Origin: Sophora flavescens | Lineage: Eukaryota > Streptophyta > Magnoliopsida > Fabales > Fabaceae | NCBI GenBank assembly: GCA_030762895.1 | Contig: CM061067.1 | Location: 100,070,602 to 100,134,601 of the forward strand | Direction of reading: 5' to 3' | DNA: 64,000 bases | Notes under the pieces: model-generated | What the model was told of the DNA's origin: nothing | Seen by the model: the letters and a program-made list of their open reading frames with translations, nothing else | The model's database searches: none | In this document: positions 22,736-34,339 of the stretch, piece after piece | How the letters are laid out: the number at the start of each line of letters is the position of its first letter | Position numbering within the stretch: the stretch's first letter is position 1 | Program-made: the position numbers and the translations under genes

Positions 22736-23532
22736 TTATTCATCACTTTCAGAATCCTCGGGTTCGACGGGTCAGCATCACTGGATGACTCGTCTGCCTT
22801 CAGAGCCTTGGAAGCTTTTGTTGACTTTTGATCAGCTTTCAGAGCAATTGACTTGCCCTTATTTATTGCAACTTCATCTCCAAGTTCTTGCTCATGAACA
22901 GTGAGTGTTCCAAGAAGGTCATCCATAGTTAAGGTAGTTAGATCCTTGGCTTGAGATATAGCAGTGACCAAGGGTCTCCACTGTTTAGGTAGACTTCTTA
23001 GAATCTTTCCAACCTTCTTAGCATTGGTGTAAATTTTGCCAAGAGATTTTAAACTGTTGACAATAGTTTGGAATCTTCCAGTCATTTGAGAAACAGATTC
23101 TCCTTCCTCCGTAACAAACAGTTCATACTTTCTGACAAGTTTGGCAATTTTTGATTCCTTGACTTTGGCTGTCCCTTCATGTGTGATAGCTAAAGTATCC
23201 CATATTTCTTTGACAGAGTCACAAGCACAGACCTTCTCAAATTCCTCAGGACTGAGAGCACAAATGATATTATATCTAGCTTTGTGGTTCATCTCCCATT
23301 TTGTCTTTTCTGTAGCAGTCCACTGAGCTTTTGGCTTGTCAGTGTTGTCATCATTCTTGGGAATGAATGGACCATCTGTGATGACATCCCAGAGATCGGA
23401 GTTTGTAGATAGAATGAACCATTGAAATCTGTCTTTCCAATAGTTGTAATTCTCTCCATTGAAGAATGGAGGTCTGGTTAGGGAAGCTCCTTCAGTTTGG
23501 TGACTTCCACTTGAACTAGCTCCAGCAGTCAT
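22723..23532 (-). pseudogene. Copia F gag N-terminal domain
   Basis: 269 residues from the ATG at 23532: GASLTRPPFFNGENYNYWKD, SDLWDVITDGPFIP, VKEIWDTLAITHEGTAKVK, KYELFVTEEGESVSQM, LRSLPKQWRPLVTAI. It begins about 55 bases after the primer site. Same fold as element A gag. Confidence 0.88.
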
Positions 23533-23587
23533 GTCTATTCTTCAGGACCTTTACCTCTACACTGTTAGATTCTCAACCCAGAGGCTT

Positions 23588-23600
23588 TGCTCTGATACCA
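23588..23600 (-). promoter_or_regulatory. Copia F primer-binding site
   Basis: TGGTATCAGAGCA on the minus strand, two bases after the LTR end. Canonical initiator-Met primer. Confidence 0.92.
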
Positions 23601-23602
23601 AC

Positions 23603-24918
23603 TGAAATAGACAACTATAAACACAAGAAGGGGGGTTGAATTATGTTTATCAGAATTTAAGACAAAGTTGAAAACTTTTCGCACACAGAAGCTAAGTTCA
23701 GACGAGTGGGAAAGGACGATACAGAAAGGTGACCTGTCTGGAAAGATTTCAATAGAATAAACACAAGCATACAATTTGAAAACAGATTTAATATTCACAC
23801 TTTAACCCTTTAGTTAGAAAACAGATATAATAATCAACGTAACTAAAGAGTTTAAGGGAAGAAAGATTATCACGGCTATTTATCTTGGTTCACTCTTCAA
23901 CACAAAGAGCTACATCCAGTCCTTGGAAGCACCAAGTTTTATCCACTATAACTGATCAGGTTTAAGACTCCAAGTATTGTTTGCACACCAAGCCTCTTCA
24001 GGCTCACTCAGGTTTGGTTAAGAAGTTTGTTTATAATAGATACAATCAGACAGACAGATCTTTCACTAACACTCAGAGAGTGATTTAAATGTAAGCTTAG
24101 GAAAGACTGTGTAATAACTTCAAATGATTGAAGAATACAGATTGAAAGAATAAAGGAAATAAATGCGCAGAGTAATGGCTTTAATGTTGTGTGTCCTTTA
24201 TCATCTTCAATGACTTCTGTATTTATAGCCTTCAAGCATTTAAGATTGTTAGAGACATTCCTTTAAATGTTGGCTTTAGACAGAACTTCATTAAATGCAA
24301 TAGAGTCGTTCTGGGTAGCCATTAATGCAATAGGAACGTTGGTTGTACTCTAACATGAAGGATCATGGCTTTGTCCATCGTGAACTAGCTATATCAGAGT
24401 TGTGCAGAGTGCTTTATGTACTTTGCTAAGTACTTTTCCATTTTTGTGTAATAACCAGAAGTACTAGGGATAAAGCATGTTGGAAGCATTCTTTAACTGG
24501 ACTTCAGTTCTGATTTTGAAGGTTGCTTGTGAGAGTGACTTCTGACTTTTCTTGATAAGCATGAGACTAAATAAGAGAGAAAGCTTCGAGTCTTCTTTAT
24601 GATGGGACAACTTGCAAAAGCTTGTTTGGTCTTTGTTTTTTCATCGAGGAACTTCAGACAAGTGTAGGAACTTGTGGGAAGACAGGTTTAAAGCTTCACT
24701 TGAAGAAAGTCAATAATCCTAGTCAGCAGACAGATTGACTTTTGCTTATCCAGACAAGTAGTCATCTACGTGAGCAGATAGATGATTCTTACTGTTTTGA
24801 TCTGCACAATAGTTAGACAGGTTAGCAACCAACATGAAAGTTAATTAAATCATTAACCAATGTTTAGATCACATCAAAACATAGGGAAATGTACATTAGA
24901 TATTTCAGAGACTTAACA
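23603..24918 (-). repeat. Copia F 5' LTR (1316 bp)
   Basis: Same ends as the 3' LTR. TATA box at about 24219-24229 (minus). One hairpin unit AGCCT-cttc-AGGCT at 23991-24004, compared with two in the 3' LTR. Confidence 0.9.
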
Positions 24919-25031
24919 AACCCAATAAGGCCAAATAAAAGATAAGATGACATAAACAGTACAACCCAAAGAAATATCAAAATATATTATAATGCTATAA
25001 CATTAAAGTTTATCATAATCCATTCTAAAGT

Positions 25032-26159
25032 TCAAAACCTGTTCTCAAAATACATAAATATAGAATTTACAAATACATGTCCATTGAAGTTATAATAAAC
25101 ACAAGAGATTAAATAACCAAAAAAAGTAAATATTCTTTTCTCTTTGGCATGCATATACATCAACCAAGCTTTTTTCGAACGATTATCCTCAATATTTAGA
25201 AAAATCTCACGTCTTACTTCATTCTCAATGAGACAACATGCAAAGCACCACAAATCACCACCATCTTCCAAATCACCTCCAGTAACCATCTGTTTGATAA
25301 TAGTCATTGCCGACGCAATGGTAGAACTAGCATTTCCATGTTTACTCGCATTACCATCCATCTCCATTATTTCCAATGCCTTGTAAGAGTTTGATACCAA
25401 GTTCTCCAATTGACTTCCTAGCTTTGGTGCTCCCCCTAATTGTCTTCTTTTACGCTTTCCATTGACGGGTTTGTCAGTCATGTTTTGGTTTTGCACATTC
25501 CTGTTTGTACCTTCACCTTGCTTAGTTACTTAGGTAACTCCAATACCTTGAACTCATGCATGAATTTAGGCCAAAACAAATGCTCTTCACTAAATAAATT
25601 ATCCATACGTGAAGCATATTTATTATATTCTGAATAAACATAATCTCCATCAATCGCATTATAACGATTGTGTTCCTCACCACTCTCTTTATCCTCATCC
25701 TCAACATTCACATTCACCCGTTCCACAAGTTGAACAAAATCAGGATTAATAGAGAGCCAACAACATTTTCCCCAGTTACATAACCGTTTTCAAACAATTG
25801 ATTCCACAATTCCTCAACTGGAGGATCTATTGATTTATTATGAAACTTTTTAGCCTCGGGTTTCTCCTAAAAAAATGGGATATATTATTACCCATTAAAC
25901 TAGAGATATTATATATACTAAATAGTTTTCATTATAAATTAATTGTAAGAATATATTAAAAAAACCAACCTTAAGCTTTCTATCCCACCACTCATTTGTA
26001 CAGCTAAGCTTGCCCGTAACAGGTTCCAATCCTAAACCAGTTTCTCCAAACTTCAAAAACTTCCAAGTGCGCCAATCTTTATTCATTGCATCATACTTAT
26101 TCTTCAAATTTTTGGATAAAGATTTTCGCTTGATGATAGCTTCAAACTCTTGGTTAATG
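25032..26159 (-). pseudogene. PIF/Harbinger Myb/SANT-like protein, distal part
   Basis: Continues the gene that starts at 28946 after the nested solo LTR. Exon blocks: KNLKNKYDAMNKDWRTWKFL, then FGETGLGLEPVTGKLSCTNEWWDRKLK (Myb_DNA-bind_3 type). A likely 103-bp intron (25867-25969) follows, then the EKPEAKKFHNKSIDPP block, an acidic middle, and a basic C-terminal part with NGKRKRRQLGGAPKLG. At least one frameshift (about 25740-25800) and stops break it. In Harbinger-type systems this protein partners the transposase and helps bind the element ends. Confidence 0.82.
25867..25969 (-). other. Intron in the PIF Myb-like gene
   Basis: GT donor after ...GACAGAAAGCTTAAG and AG acceptor before GAGAAACCCGAGG (minus). 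Removal joins WWDRKLK to EKPEAKKF, the usual continuation in this protein family. Confidence 0.7.
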
Positions 26160-26164
26160 TCCTT

Positions 26165-28815
26165 TGAGACACCCCGACGTTCCATTAAAGAACAATCCTA
26201 ATTAACTAAGCCTTAATCCGTTTTATTAGCGTTGGTGCGGATATACATTCCAAAATATTATAAGTTTGCGGAATCGATAAAATTAAAACCATTTAAACAT
26301 ACACAGCGTAAGAAAGATAAAATAGTAGATATGTACATAGTATATACATCATGTCTCCAACAGTACTATCGATCCAACCAGAGGGATCAGAAGCCCACCG
26401 TCTATACAAACCGGGTAAAGGAACAGTAACTACATAAAAACCTATAAAGACAACATCTACTAGCCCACCTCTCACAGAATACATCAAAAATTCAAAAGAA
26501 CAAAAGAATAATATGCTCATAAAGGCTCTCTCTAGCAGGCGCTACCGACGAACCATGTCACACGATATGGGCGTCTCGAACTAATCTCACCCTCGCCATA
26601 ATGGCGTCTGCAAACTCTGTTCCCAACAGACTCATCACTACTAATCATAACCCTCCTACGACGGCTGTGATACATCGTCTGTATGCTTCTTCCCCCGTGG
26701 CCTCTCAGTAACACTCCAAGTCCACTACGAGCATGAGTGCGGTCTATCGAGTTCCACATGTCCTCTGCGAACTCCTGATGATTGGGTGGGATCCAAAGAT
26801 ATGAGAAAGGTAGCCACTGAGATATGCTATAAGAACCAAGCATAGTAAAGTCGGATCCTCCTCCGAGATGGATATAGATACTGACCGGACCGACGTAACA
26901 CATGAAGAATTGTGAGTGGTCAACTTGCCACCCACGGTCATCGTGATACACGATCTCAATGTCCGCCAGGGTCTAGACCCTCGGCGGAACCATCTGCGGG
27001 TAGTGCATCTGAGATTAATCCGATTGATGCTCCGATCCGATCCCGAATCATATTGTTATAGTCAACCTCAATTATCCATCTAGGATCAATCCTCTAAGGA
27101 GTCACACTCCTATGCATGTTGGCCGATATCTCTCATCTGGGTCTCAGCCCCGAGACATTCTCCTTACCGAGCCTCACTGCTCAGAGAACATCAGTTAATT
27201 TGTCTAGGTAACCCTTCCGCTCGTCGTGACCCCTAAGAATGCTTCCCCCTATGAGCTCAACTCCAATAGGGGTGTCTGGGTCACCTCGGAACTTCCACCT
27301 ATGACGTGGATACTCAGGGTTAAGTTGGGAAAACCAGGCTATACCGGGGTACACGACACATTAGGAGCTACCTAATGGCCACTGCGAGCCCCCAAGTTCA
27401 GTTCATACAACCCTAAGGTCTCTTCACCGACCGGCCCCTCCGTAATCTGTACTCGCACTCGAGTACAACTAACCTCGTATGAATCCCAGTCAAACGGCCC
27501 ACCACTTGGAAAAATTCAATGCAACATAACCTAAGATGACACCGGTACCGTTACTCACTTACGCGCATTATGATGCACTCGGCATCCACAACCTCAACTC
27601 GGTACCCATATTTCACTTTCAAAATCTACTCTCATCGTTAGCTCGACTCCACAATCTCAACTCGGTACCCATATACCGCTTTCAGAATCCATTCTCCTCA
27701 TTAACTCGACAACGTACCCTCAAGTGTCAACTAGGGTTTCCAACAGTACAAACAGACAATCCAGACAACCTCAACAGTATCAACACCAACATCATAATAT
27801 CATCATCCTCAACATCAATAATAACTTAACATAGCATCAAACATCATCATGCATAAATAACAAACAACACACATCAACCAACATCAAAACTGTCAACAGC
27901 AATAAACAGCAAAACAGACAACTTCTGCATATGCACGTAAAACGATAAAGTAGTCCTAACATCGATAAGCGTGCCATAACTAAATCCCGTATACAATTTT
28001 AAAATCAGTTTCAATAGGATTTAATTATCTCAAGCTACTCAACAACTAGTAGGGTCTAGGGTACCCTACGCATACAACATAATATACAATACTATGCTTG
28101 CCTCCCGGACGTGTGAGATACTTTCTCCCCACCTTAGACAATCGTAACGAGAAGCCTCGAGCCTCGAAATCCATGCCCCCTCACCAACACAGCTGTTGCC
28201 ACGCACAAAAATGAATGCCTTGGTGCTCTGAAATTCGTCATGAACACATGGACACAGTCCCGACAATGTCATAAACCCTAATCTTGCAACAGTTGCACAG
28301 ACAAAGCGAATCGAAGCAAGATTCACCAAAACAAAGTAAACGACGATGTCGACGTGTCGATGAGTTAGGGACTCGAGCATTACCTCCACTATTTGACGAA
28401 TCGAAGGTATGTACTTGACATGATCGTCGCCATGAATGCATATCCGAAGTCGAAATCGAAAACAGATTAACGAATCTCCCGAAATTTGAGGTTTCTCTCA
28501 CTAGAAAGCTCTCCCTTCTCTCTAACTCTGTTCCGGTTCGTGCATAAAATGACAATTTAGCATGCAAGGTGAGTGGAGAAGAAGAAATAGTGGGGTTAAG
28601 TACATGCACCCACGCTAAGCGCCAATTCCCCATGCTGAGAGCTGGCTTTTGGTCAGCCATGTTGACTTCGTGTCTCTTCTTGTTTTGAGCTTGTTTGAAG
28701 TCTGATTGACCTCAAATTTGAAACATAAGCTCATAAACACATAAGGAATAAGTTCAAGCCTTTAAATATGCCTAATCCCTTCCTTAAACAAGAATCAAGA
28801 AAACAGGGTGTTACA
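26165..28815 (-). mobile_element. Second gypsy solo LTR, 2651 bp, inside the PIF Myb gene
   Basis: Minus strand TGTAACACCCTG...GGGGTGTCTCA. Perfect target duplication AAGGA (plus TCCTT at 26160-26164 and 28816-28820). The insertion lies inside the codons for the conserved Trp-Lys-Asp of the Myb-like domain. Ends match those of the 9520-13288 LTR, but the body is shorter and differs. Contains a tandem repeat at 27580-27712. No coding domain is seen. Confidence 0.88.
27580..27712. repeat. Tandem duplication (about 70 bp) in the second solo LTR
   Basis: Two copies containing CACAACCTCAACTCGGTACC / CACAATCTCAACTCGGTACC followed by CATAT and a ...TTTCA(A/G)AATC block. Placed like the 50-bp array of the first solo LTR, with unrelated sequence. 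Confidence 0.7.
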
Positions 28816-28820
28816 TCCTT

Positions 28821-28946
28821 CCATTTAAATGATATACGCCCATTCTTCCTAATGAACTTGACACAAAGCTCACAAAAAATCTTTTCATACTCATCTGTCC
28901 GTTTAAACATCCACCCTCCATCCGTATTATCATTAGGTGATGCCAT
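28821..28946 (-). pseudogene. PIF/Harbinger Myb/SANT-like protein, N-terminal exon
   Basis: ATG at 28946 (MASPNDNTDGG), then WMFKRTDEYEKIFCELC and KNGRISFKWKD, the start of a Myb_DNA-bind_3 domain. The frame is cut by the solo LTR at 28815. Upstream ATGs in the longer frame (29147) encode a hydrophobic stretch I regard as untranslated. Confidence 0.78.
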
Positions 28947-29579
28947 CTTACAATTTTTTTTGATGAATTTCCATCTTATAAATTGACCAAGACAAAATAA
29001 TGAATTAGTTTGTTTGAAATAAAGTTGTTTTTGCAATAAAATCAAATATATGATTAAGGAAATAATATATCTATAGAAAGATATATGAACGCACAAGGAA
29101 CCCATGGAAATATTTTTGAATATATGATAAGAACAAAACAAATGCACAAGGGATAGAAAGGAGGGCGCATGGTCAGGGTGAGGGACGCAGGGAACATTTG
29201 ATACCTCCCCATGAATGTCATTCTAATAAAAATAATAATGTAACAGTAAACCCATAATAGAAACAAAATTTCAAAATAACACAAAACCAATGATAGATAA
29301 AAATTCAATGAAACCAAAAAATGAAATGAAATCCACAAGACATGAATTAATTATTGAATATTAGTGGTCTACACAATAAAAAAAAAAAGGGATAACAGTT
29401 GTCACCTTGTTTGAACAGTGACGTGATTGCTCCTCTACTGACTGATGCCACAGAAATGTTCAAGTTCAAAGTAAAGAAGAGAACCAGGTAAAATAGGAAA
29501 GAGGGAAGATGAACGAGTGTTTACGTGATAAAAGAGTAGAAGTGGGACAGTTGGGTAAAGTGGGAATATGATTAAAATA

Positions 29580-29765
29580 ATAAGGATAAAAGTGGGATAA
29601 AATTTCATAAGCTATAAGATATAAGCTAAAACGCTATTTCAAATAGCTTATGGAAAAATACTATAAGCTAATGCAATAAACTTGTTTACCAAACACCTCT
29701 AATTTGGTCAAATAAGCTTATAAGCTAGTCAAATAAGCTATAAGCTAGCTTATTGTGCTGGCCAA
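29580..29765 (-). repeat. Probable terminal region of the PIF element or a related MITE
   Basis: Rich in ATAAGCTTATAAGCTA-type inverted repeats, ending GCCAAACAGA. On the minus strand this gives TCTGTTTGGCC, a typical DNA-transposon terminus. A second terminus-like motif (TTTACCAAACACC) lies inside. No matching left terminus was found near 15716-15860, so this assignment is tentative. Confidence 0.45.
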
Positions 29766-30119
29766 ACAGAGTATGATATGATTTTATATGTGACGAGCTT
29801 ATGTGGTATGATATGAGGATTTATATGAGTTTGATGAAAGGTCAAGGCACTAGGTTATGACCCGGTAATAGTTAGTGAGACTCATACTAGTTTGCATGGT
29901 GTTTTTCACAGTCGTGTGGAAGATACACACGAGGTCAAAGTATCTGAGTACAAATACCGAATATCACAGGATAGTTGATTAGTGATACTACTCTGATACT
30001 CGTGTAGCCTTTGCTGAGCAGCTCCTTGTGTAGCTTCGGGCTACTTATATTATTATGTGTAGCTTTGGGCTACTTATATCACTAGGTGTAGCTTCGGGCT
30101 ACTGTGTGGTTTCAGACCA

Positions 30120-30121
<2 letters not shown>

Positions 30122-30164
<43 letters not shown>
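30122..30164. repeat. (TA)n microsatellite
   Basis: About 21 TA units within the truncated gypsy LTR. Confidence 0.95.
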
Positions 30165-30165
<1 letters not shown>

Positions 30166-30168
<3 letters not shown>

Positions 30169-30364
30169 CCTTCTTAGCTGCCTTTTCTTTTTTGAATTGA
30201 TCTCGGACTTTGTCTTCCTTACAAAGTCTTGTCCCTATCTTTTGAGTGGCTACAATGAGTTGTCCATAACTCAATTGCTCATATGGAATATTTCCATCTG
30301 GAGATTGGGCTATAAGCTCTTGAGGGGAGTACTCGCTTGGACAACTGACTAATATCCATAACAT
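30166..30364 (-). other. Coding-like fragment of unknown origin
   Basis: Minus-strand open frame with residue use like a real protein (SPDGNIPYEQLSYGQLIVAT, then KEDKVRDQFKKEKAAKK). It is bounded by the TA repeat and sits within LTR-like sequence, so it looks like a captured or inserted piece. I do not recognise the family. Confidence 0.35.
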
Positions 30365-30966
30365 GATGAGGGATGTGTGATAGGAATATAGGTGGCCACG
30401 TCAGCATTTAGGTTTAGTTGCATGAGTGCATATAGGTAGAGGCTGATATAATAGTTTGAGGATGATTATTATCTATATGTGTGGCATGTCTTTGTCTAAT
30501 ATTGTATATATGCTATGTATACCTTTTCCGTGTATGATGATAGTATAGTTTCTTATCTCCATGTTGTTCTATATATGTTTTATTATGTGATCTTCGTGAC
30601 AACACCCTGCGGAGGAACCAGCTACTGAAGAGCTCGATGGTATTCCTTATGAACAAGATACTAGAGGACGAGTCGTGGGTGCTAGTGGTGGAGTTTAGTG
30701 TCTATGTCCAGTGCGTCTTTTTGAGGTATGTTGTGTTTTTAGTTTCTTATATCAGGTTGTACCTTATGGGACCCTACTGATAGGGTACCCTAGAAAAATA
30801 TTGTATATATGTTTATATATGAGACGTGAGTTGTTTATGCTTATGTCCTTTATATTTAAGTTTTAATATATCTTGTTTTTCGGTTATGTATGTTTAATGC
30901 TAATATCACGATTAAGGTTAGTTAAGTAGGTTTCTCTTTAATGGGACATCGAGGTGTCTAATTTGG

Positions 30967-30977
30967 TGGTATCAGAG
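30967..30977 (+). promoter_or_regulatory. Primer-binding site of the gypsy element
   Basis: TGGTATCAGAG a few bases after the LTR end; initiator-Met primer, as in chromoviruses. Confidence 0.75.
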
Positions 30978-31199
30978 TAGTTCGATTCTAATCAGACTGT
31001 GAGGTTTAGGGTGTACTGGCCATGTAAGTTGGATCCACAGGGATACCAACTATGCTTTAAAGTTGGTTAAAGTCGGACTCGCAAGTTATCTATTGTTTCT
31101 AGGTTGGGAAGCAAGGATAACTGATCTGGTTATTCAAAAGATATATGTATCTACAATGTTGTGTGAACATATCATATGAATATGAGCCGATGGTTACTC

Positions 31200-31980
31200 T
31201 TACCAACAACCTATGGCTCAGAGGGCTTATAGGGAAGGAAACGGTAGGAATGCGAAGGATGGTGAAGAGAACATTGGACTTCCTAGGGATGGAGGAGGAA
31301 GAGATGAAGCTGAAGTCATGAGGACTATGAGAGATATGACGGCGGTTAAGCTACAGCAGTCACAACAGTATACGCAGTTGATGCAATAACAACAAGAATT
31401 TATGCAACGAATGAAAAATCAATGAAGAGTAGAAGGAGTAGTGGATGCAGGGCTGGTTGCATTCGTGAAAGGTAAGCCGTTGTAGTTTTATAGAAAGTAT
31501 GATCCGGAGGCCGCGAAGTTATGGATTCAATTAATAGGGAAAATCTTCATAGCAATGTGTTTTAATGAAAATAGAAAGGTCACATATGCATCTTTCATGT
31601 TAGTAGGAGGTGCAGAGTATTGGTGGAAGAATCAACAGAAGAGGTTGGAAGCGAATGGAAGAGTAATCACATGGGAGTTGTTCCGAGAATGTTTCCTGGA
31701 AAAGTATTTTCCTGAAACAATTAGACATGAGAAGGAAAGAGTTCCTTAGCTTGAAGCAACACAGTGTATCTGTTGGTGAGTATGCTATGATATTTGAGTC
31801 TCTGCTTAAATTATCCAAGTTCTATCAGGTGCATCCAGATGAGAACTAGATATTTAGAAGGTTTGAGGATTAGTCTGAGAGGTGAATTGTAAAGAGAAAT
31901 TATACCTTTGGGAATTTTAAGGATTTTGGAGGTGTTAGAGAGATAGAGTTTTCTATATATCTTATACCAGGGACAAGATC
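31200..31980 (+). pseudogene. Ty3/gypsy gag remnant
   Basis: The open part 31555-31749 shows the Retrotrans_gag block: VTYASFMLVGGAEYWWKNQQ and ITWELFRECFLEKYFPETIR. Frames before (a Gln-rich stretch near 31360-31420 with a stop) and after are broken. At about 31965-32005 the sequence passes straight into the start of RT (a PISIAPYRMSP-like block with a stop), so the zinc knuckle and nearly all of protease are deleted. Confidence 0.8.
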
Positions 31981-32002
31981 GATATCGATAGCACCTTATT
32001 GA

Positions 32003-33160
32003 ATGTCACCCGTTGAGTTGACCGAGTTGAAGAAGCAACTAGATGATATGCCGAAGAAGGAGTTTATCGGGCCGAGTGTTTCTCCGTGGGGAGCACCGAT
32101 GTTGTCTATCAAGAAGAAGAATAGGAGTGCTAGGCTGTGCACGGATTATAGACAATTGAATAAGGTAACGATCAAGAACAATTATTCGTTGCCTAGGATA
32201 GATGATCTGATGGATCAATTGAAGGGAGCTTCAGTATTTTTCAAGATTGATCTGAGGTCTGGGTACCATCAGATTAGAGTGAAGAAGGAAGACATACCTA
32301 AGACAGCTTTCAGGGCGAGGTATGGGCACTACAAATATTTAGTTATGCCTTTTGGTGTGACTAATGCTCCAGCAGTGTTTTTGGACTACATGAACATGAT
32401 CTTTAGACCATTCCTCGATAAGTTTGTTGTTGTGTTTATCGACGACATTCTTATCTATTTCCGTACACGGGAAGAGCATGAGGAGCACTTCATAGTGGTG
32501 TTGCAGGTGTTGAAGGACCGACAGTTGTACGCTAAGCTTTCCAAGTGTGAATTTTGGATGGAGGAGATGCAGTTTCTTGGGCTTGTGATAAACAAGGAAG
32601 GAATATTTGTAGATTCGACTAAAGTTAAAGCGGTGTTTAAGTGGGAAAGGCTTAAGTTAGTGAGTGGGATGAGGAGTTTTCTTGAACTAGCTGGATATTA
32701 TCGGAGGTTCATAGAGGGTTTCTCGAAGATTGCATTACCTATGACGCATTTGACGATGAAAGGTACAACTTTTGTCTGGACGGATGGGTGTGAGAAGAGT
32801 TTCCAAGAACTGAAAGAAAGTTTGACCATATCGCCAGTGCTAACTTTGCCAGATCCTTTAGGACAATTTGACGTGTATTGTAATGCGACATACCAAGGTT
32901 TGGGTTGTGTTCTGATGCAGGAAGGAAGAGTTGTGGCTTATGCTTCTCCTCGGTTGAGAGTTCATGAGAGGAACTATCAGACCCATGATCTGAAGTTAGA
33001 AGCTATAGTGTTCGCATTGAAGATATAGCGACACCATTTCTATGGGGCTAAGTTTAAAGTGTATAGTGACCATAAGAGCTTGAAGTTTCTGTTCGATCAA
33101 AAGGAGTTGAATATGAGACAGAGGAGATGGATGGAGTTTATCAAGGATTATGAGTTTGAT
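32003..33160 (+). pseudogene. Ty3/gypsy reverse transcriptase and RNase H
   Basis: The 341-residue open part contains [59 protein letters not shown], the catalytic [10 protein letters not shown], and [19 protein letters not shown]. RNase H motifs follow ([18 protein letters not shown], where the usual catalytic Asp of the D-A-S motif is Asn). A stop at 33028 precedes the RHHFYGAKFKVYSDHKSLK block, and another stop lies near 33164. RT residues look intact; the protein is not. Confidence 0.9.
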
Positions 33161-33164
33161 CTAT

Positions 33165-33569
33165 AGTAACATCCAGGGAAGTTGAATGTTGTAGCGGATG
33201 TGTTAAGTAGGAAGTCTTTGATTGTGTCCACGGTGATGGTAAATGAGATGGAGTTGATCGAGCAGTTCAGGGATCTGAACCTAGGAATGGAGTTGGTTGA
33301 GGATAGGATCTGTTTAGGCATGGTCACTATCGCCAGTGAATTTATGAAGGAGTTCAAGGATAAGCAAGCATAGGATCAGTATCTACAGGAGGTGAGTGAA
33401 GGTATAAATGAGGGTAAGGTTTTTGAGCTAGTTAGAGGATCAGATGGTGCGTTGAGGTATAGAGACCAGATATGTGTGCCAAAGGATATAAGGCTTAGGA
33501 AGATGATATTAGAGGAGGCACATAAGAGTAAGTTGAGTTTTCATCCCAGAGCCACTAAGATGTATCAGG
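33165..33569 (+). pseudogene. Ty3/gypsy integrase N-terminal remnant
   Basis: KLNVVADVLSRKS (the linker after RNase H), then ILEEAHKSKLSFHPRATKMYQ, the start of the H2C2 zinc region. It is cut at 33569 by the LTR of the next copia element; five bases TCAGG at 33565-33569 are its presumed target copy. The catalytic integrase core and chromodomain are not found further right. Confidence 0.8.
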
Positions 33570-34014
33570 TGTTGGTTGTGGCTTCTCACTCAAGAGGTTT
33601 TTGCAAAAACAATTTAATATTTTTCTATCTAAAGATTTTGTCAGCCAACAAAACAAAATATGTTCTTTCAAGATTTCAAGTTAACAAGGCTTAGAATTCA
33701 AGTATCAAAGTTTAACAAAACTTATTTTTCAGATGTGAACAATTATCAGAACAAATCAAATTATACTTATTTCCCTATCATATCTATAACTCATGCATTT
33801 ATCAATAAGCATATAAATGAGTTAGGGAAAAAAGAAAATGCAAACTAATTGTATCTTGGTTCAGCTACCTCCTCTGGTAACCTACACCCAGTCCTCACAC
33901 CTCTGTGAGTTTTGTTCACTAATAAAATCAAAGTTTACAAGATTATTTTACAAAAGCTTCACTTCTAGGTTACTTCTACCCATATGATAGCTTTCCAAAC
34001 AATCTTGAAAACCA

Positions 34015-34092
34015 CAAGAGTTCCTTCTACTCTTGCACAGCACCAAGAGTCCCTTCTACTCTTGAATCAGCCCATGAGAGACACCTTCTCTC
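34015..34092. repeat. Three tandem small hairpins in LTR I
   Basis: CAAGAG-ttccttcta-CTCTTG (34015-34035), CAAGAG-tcccttcta-CTCTTG (34044-34064) and GAGAG-acacctt-CTCTC (34076-34092). Confidence 0.8.
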
Positions 34093-34265
34093 TTATTAGT
34101 AACTTTACAAACAAAGATATGATTACAGATTCTAAGAAATCAGATTTACAAATTGAAGTTCTATTGAAAAATCTCAGTATTTGTCAATGCTAAGCTCTCT
34201 CAAATTTTTCAATGAATTATCTCGTATTATGAATTATAGTTATTGAAAAAATATTTGTTCATGTC

Positions 34266-34275
34266 CTTATATAGT
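34266..34275 (-). promoter_or_regulatory. TATA box of LTR I
   Basis: ACTATATAAGGA on the minus strand; the ATCGATGTA motif cluster begins about 85 bases upstream. Confidence 0.65.
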
Positions 34276-34339
34276 TATAATTCAAATAGATCCGTTGGAC
34301 TTTCATAACAAATCAGTTAATATCAAAACATAATTGATT

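Larger units (their letters stand above)
17348..24918 (-). mobile_element. Full-length copia (family F), 7571 bp, inserted in the PIF element
   Basis: Two LTRs (17348-18652 and 23603-24918), primer site, polypurine tract and perfect target duplication AACCC at 17343-17347 and 24919-24923. Coding order on the minus strand is gag, protease, integrase, RT, RNase H. It separates the PIF transposase from its Myb-like partner. The LTRs differ by several percent by eye and by two indels (an extra 60-odd bases near 24250-24310; a duplicated hairpin unit near 17715-17790), so the insertion is not recent. Confidence 0.93.
29766..30961 (+). repeat. 5'-truncated LTR of a Ty3/gypsy chromovirus
   Basis: Plus-strand relative of the 3' third of the solo LTR at 9520-13288 (matches around 30600-30700 and 30755-30800, and 29890-29960). 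It ends near GAGGTGTCTA and is followed by the primer site. The TGTAACACC start is missing. Contains three GTGTAGCTTCGGGCTAC-type short repeats (30011-30105) and a (TA)n tract. Note TAGCTTCGGGCTA can fold into a small hairpin. Confidence 0.7.

Noticed and set aside
26232..28660. Several 60-140-codon ORFs inside the second solo LTR
   Set aside because: They overlap on both strands, show no domain, and lie wholly within an LTR defined by its ends and TSD.
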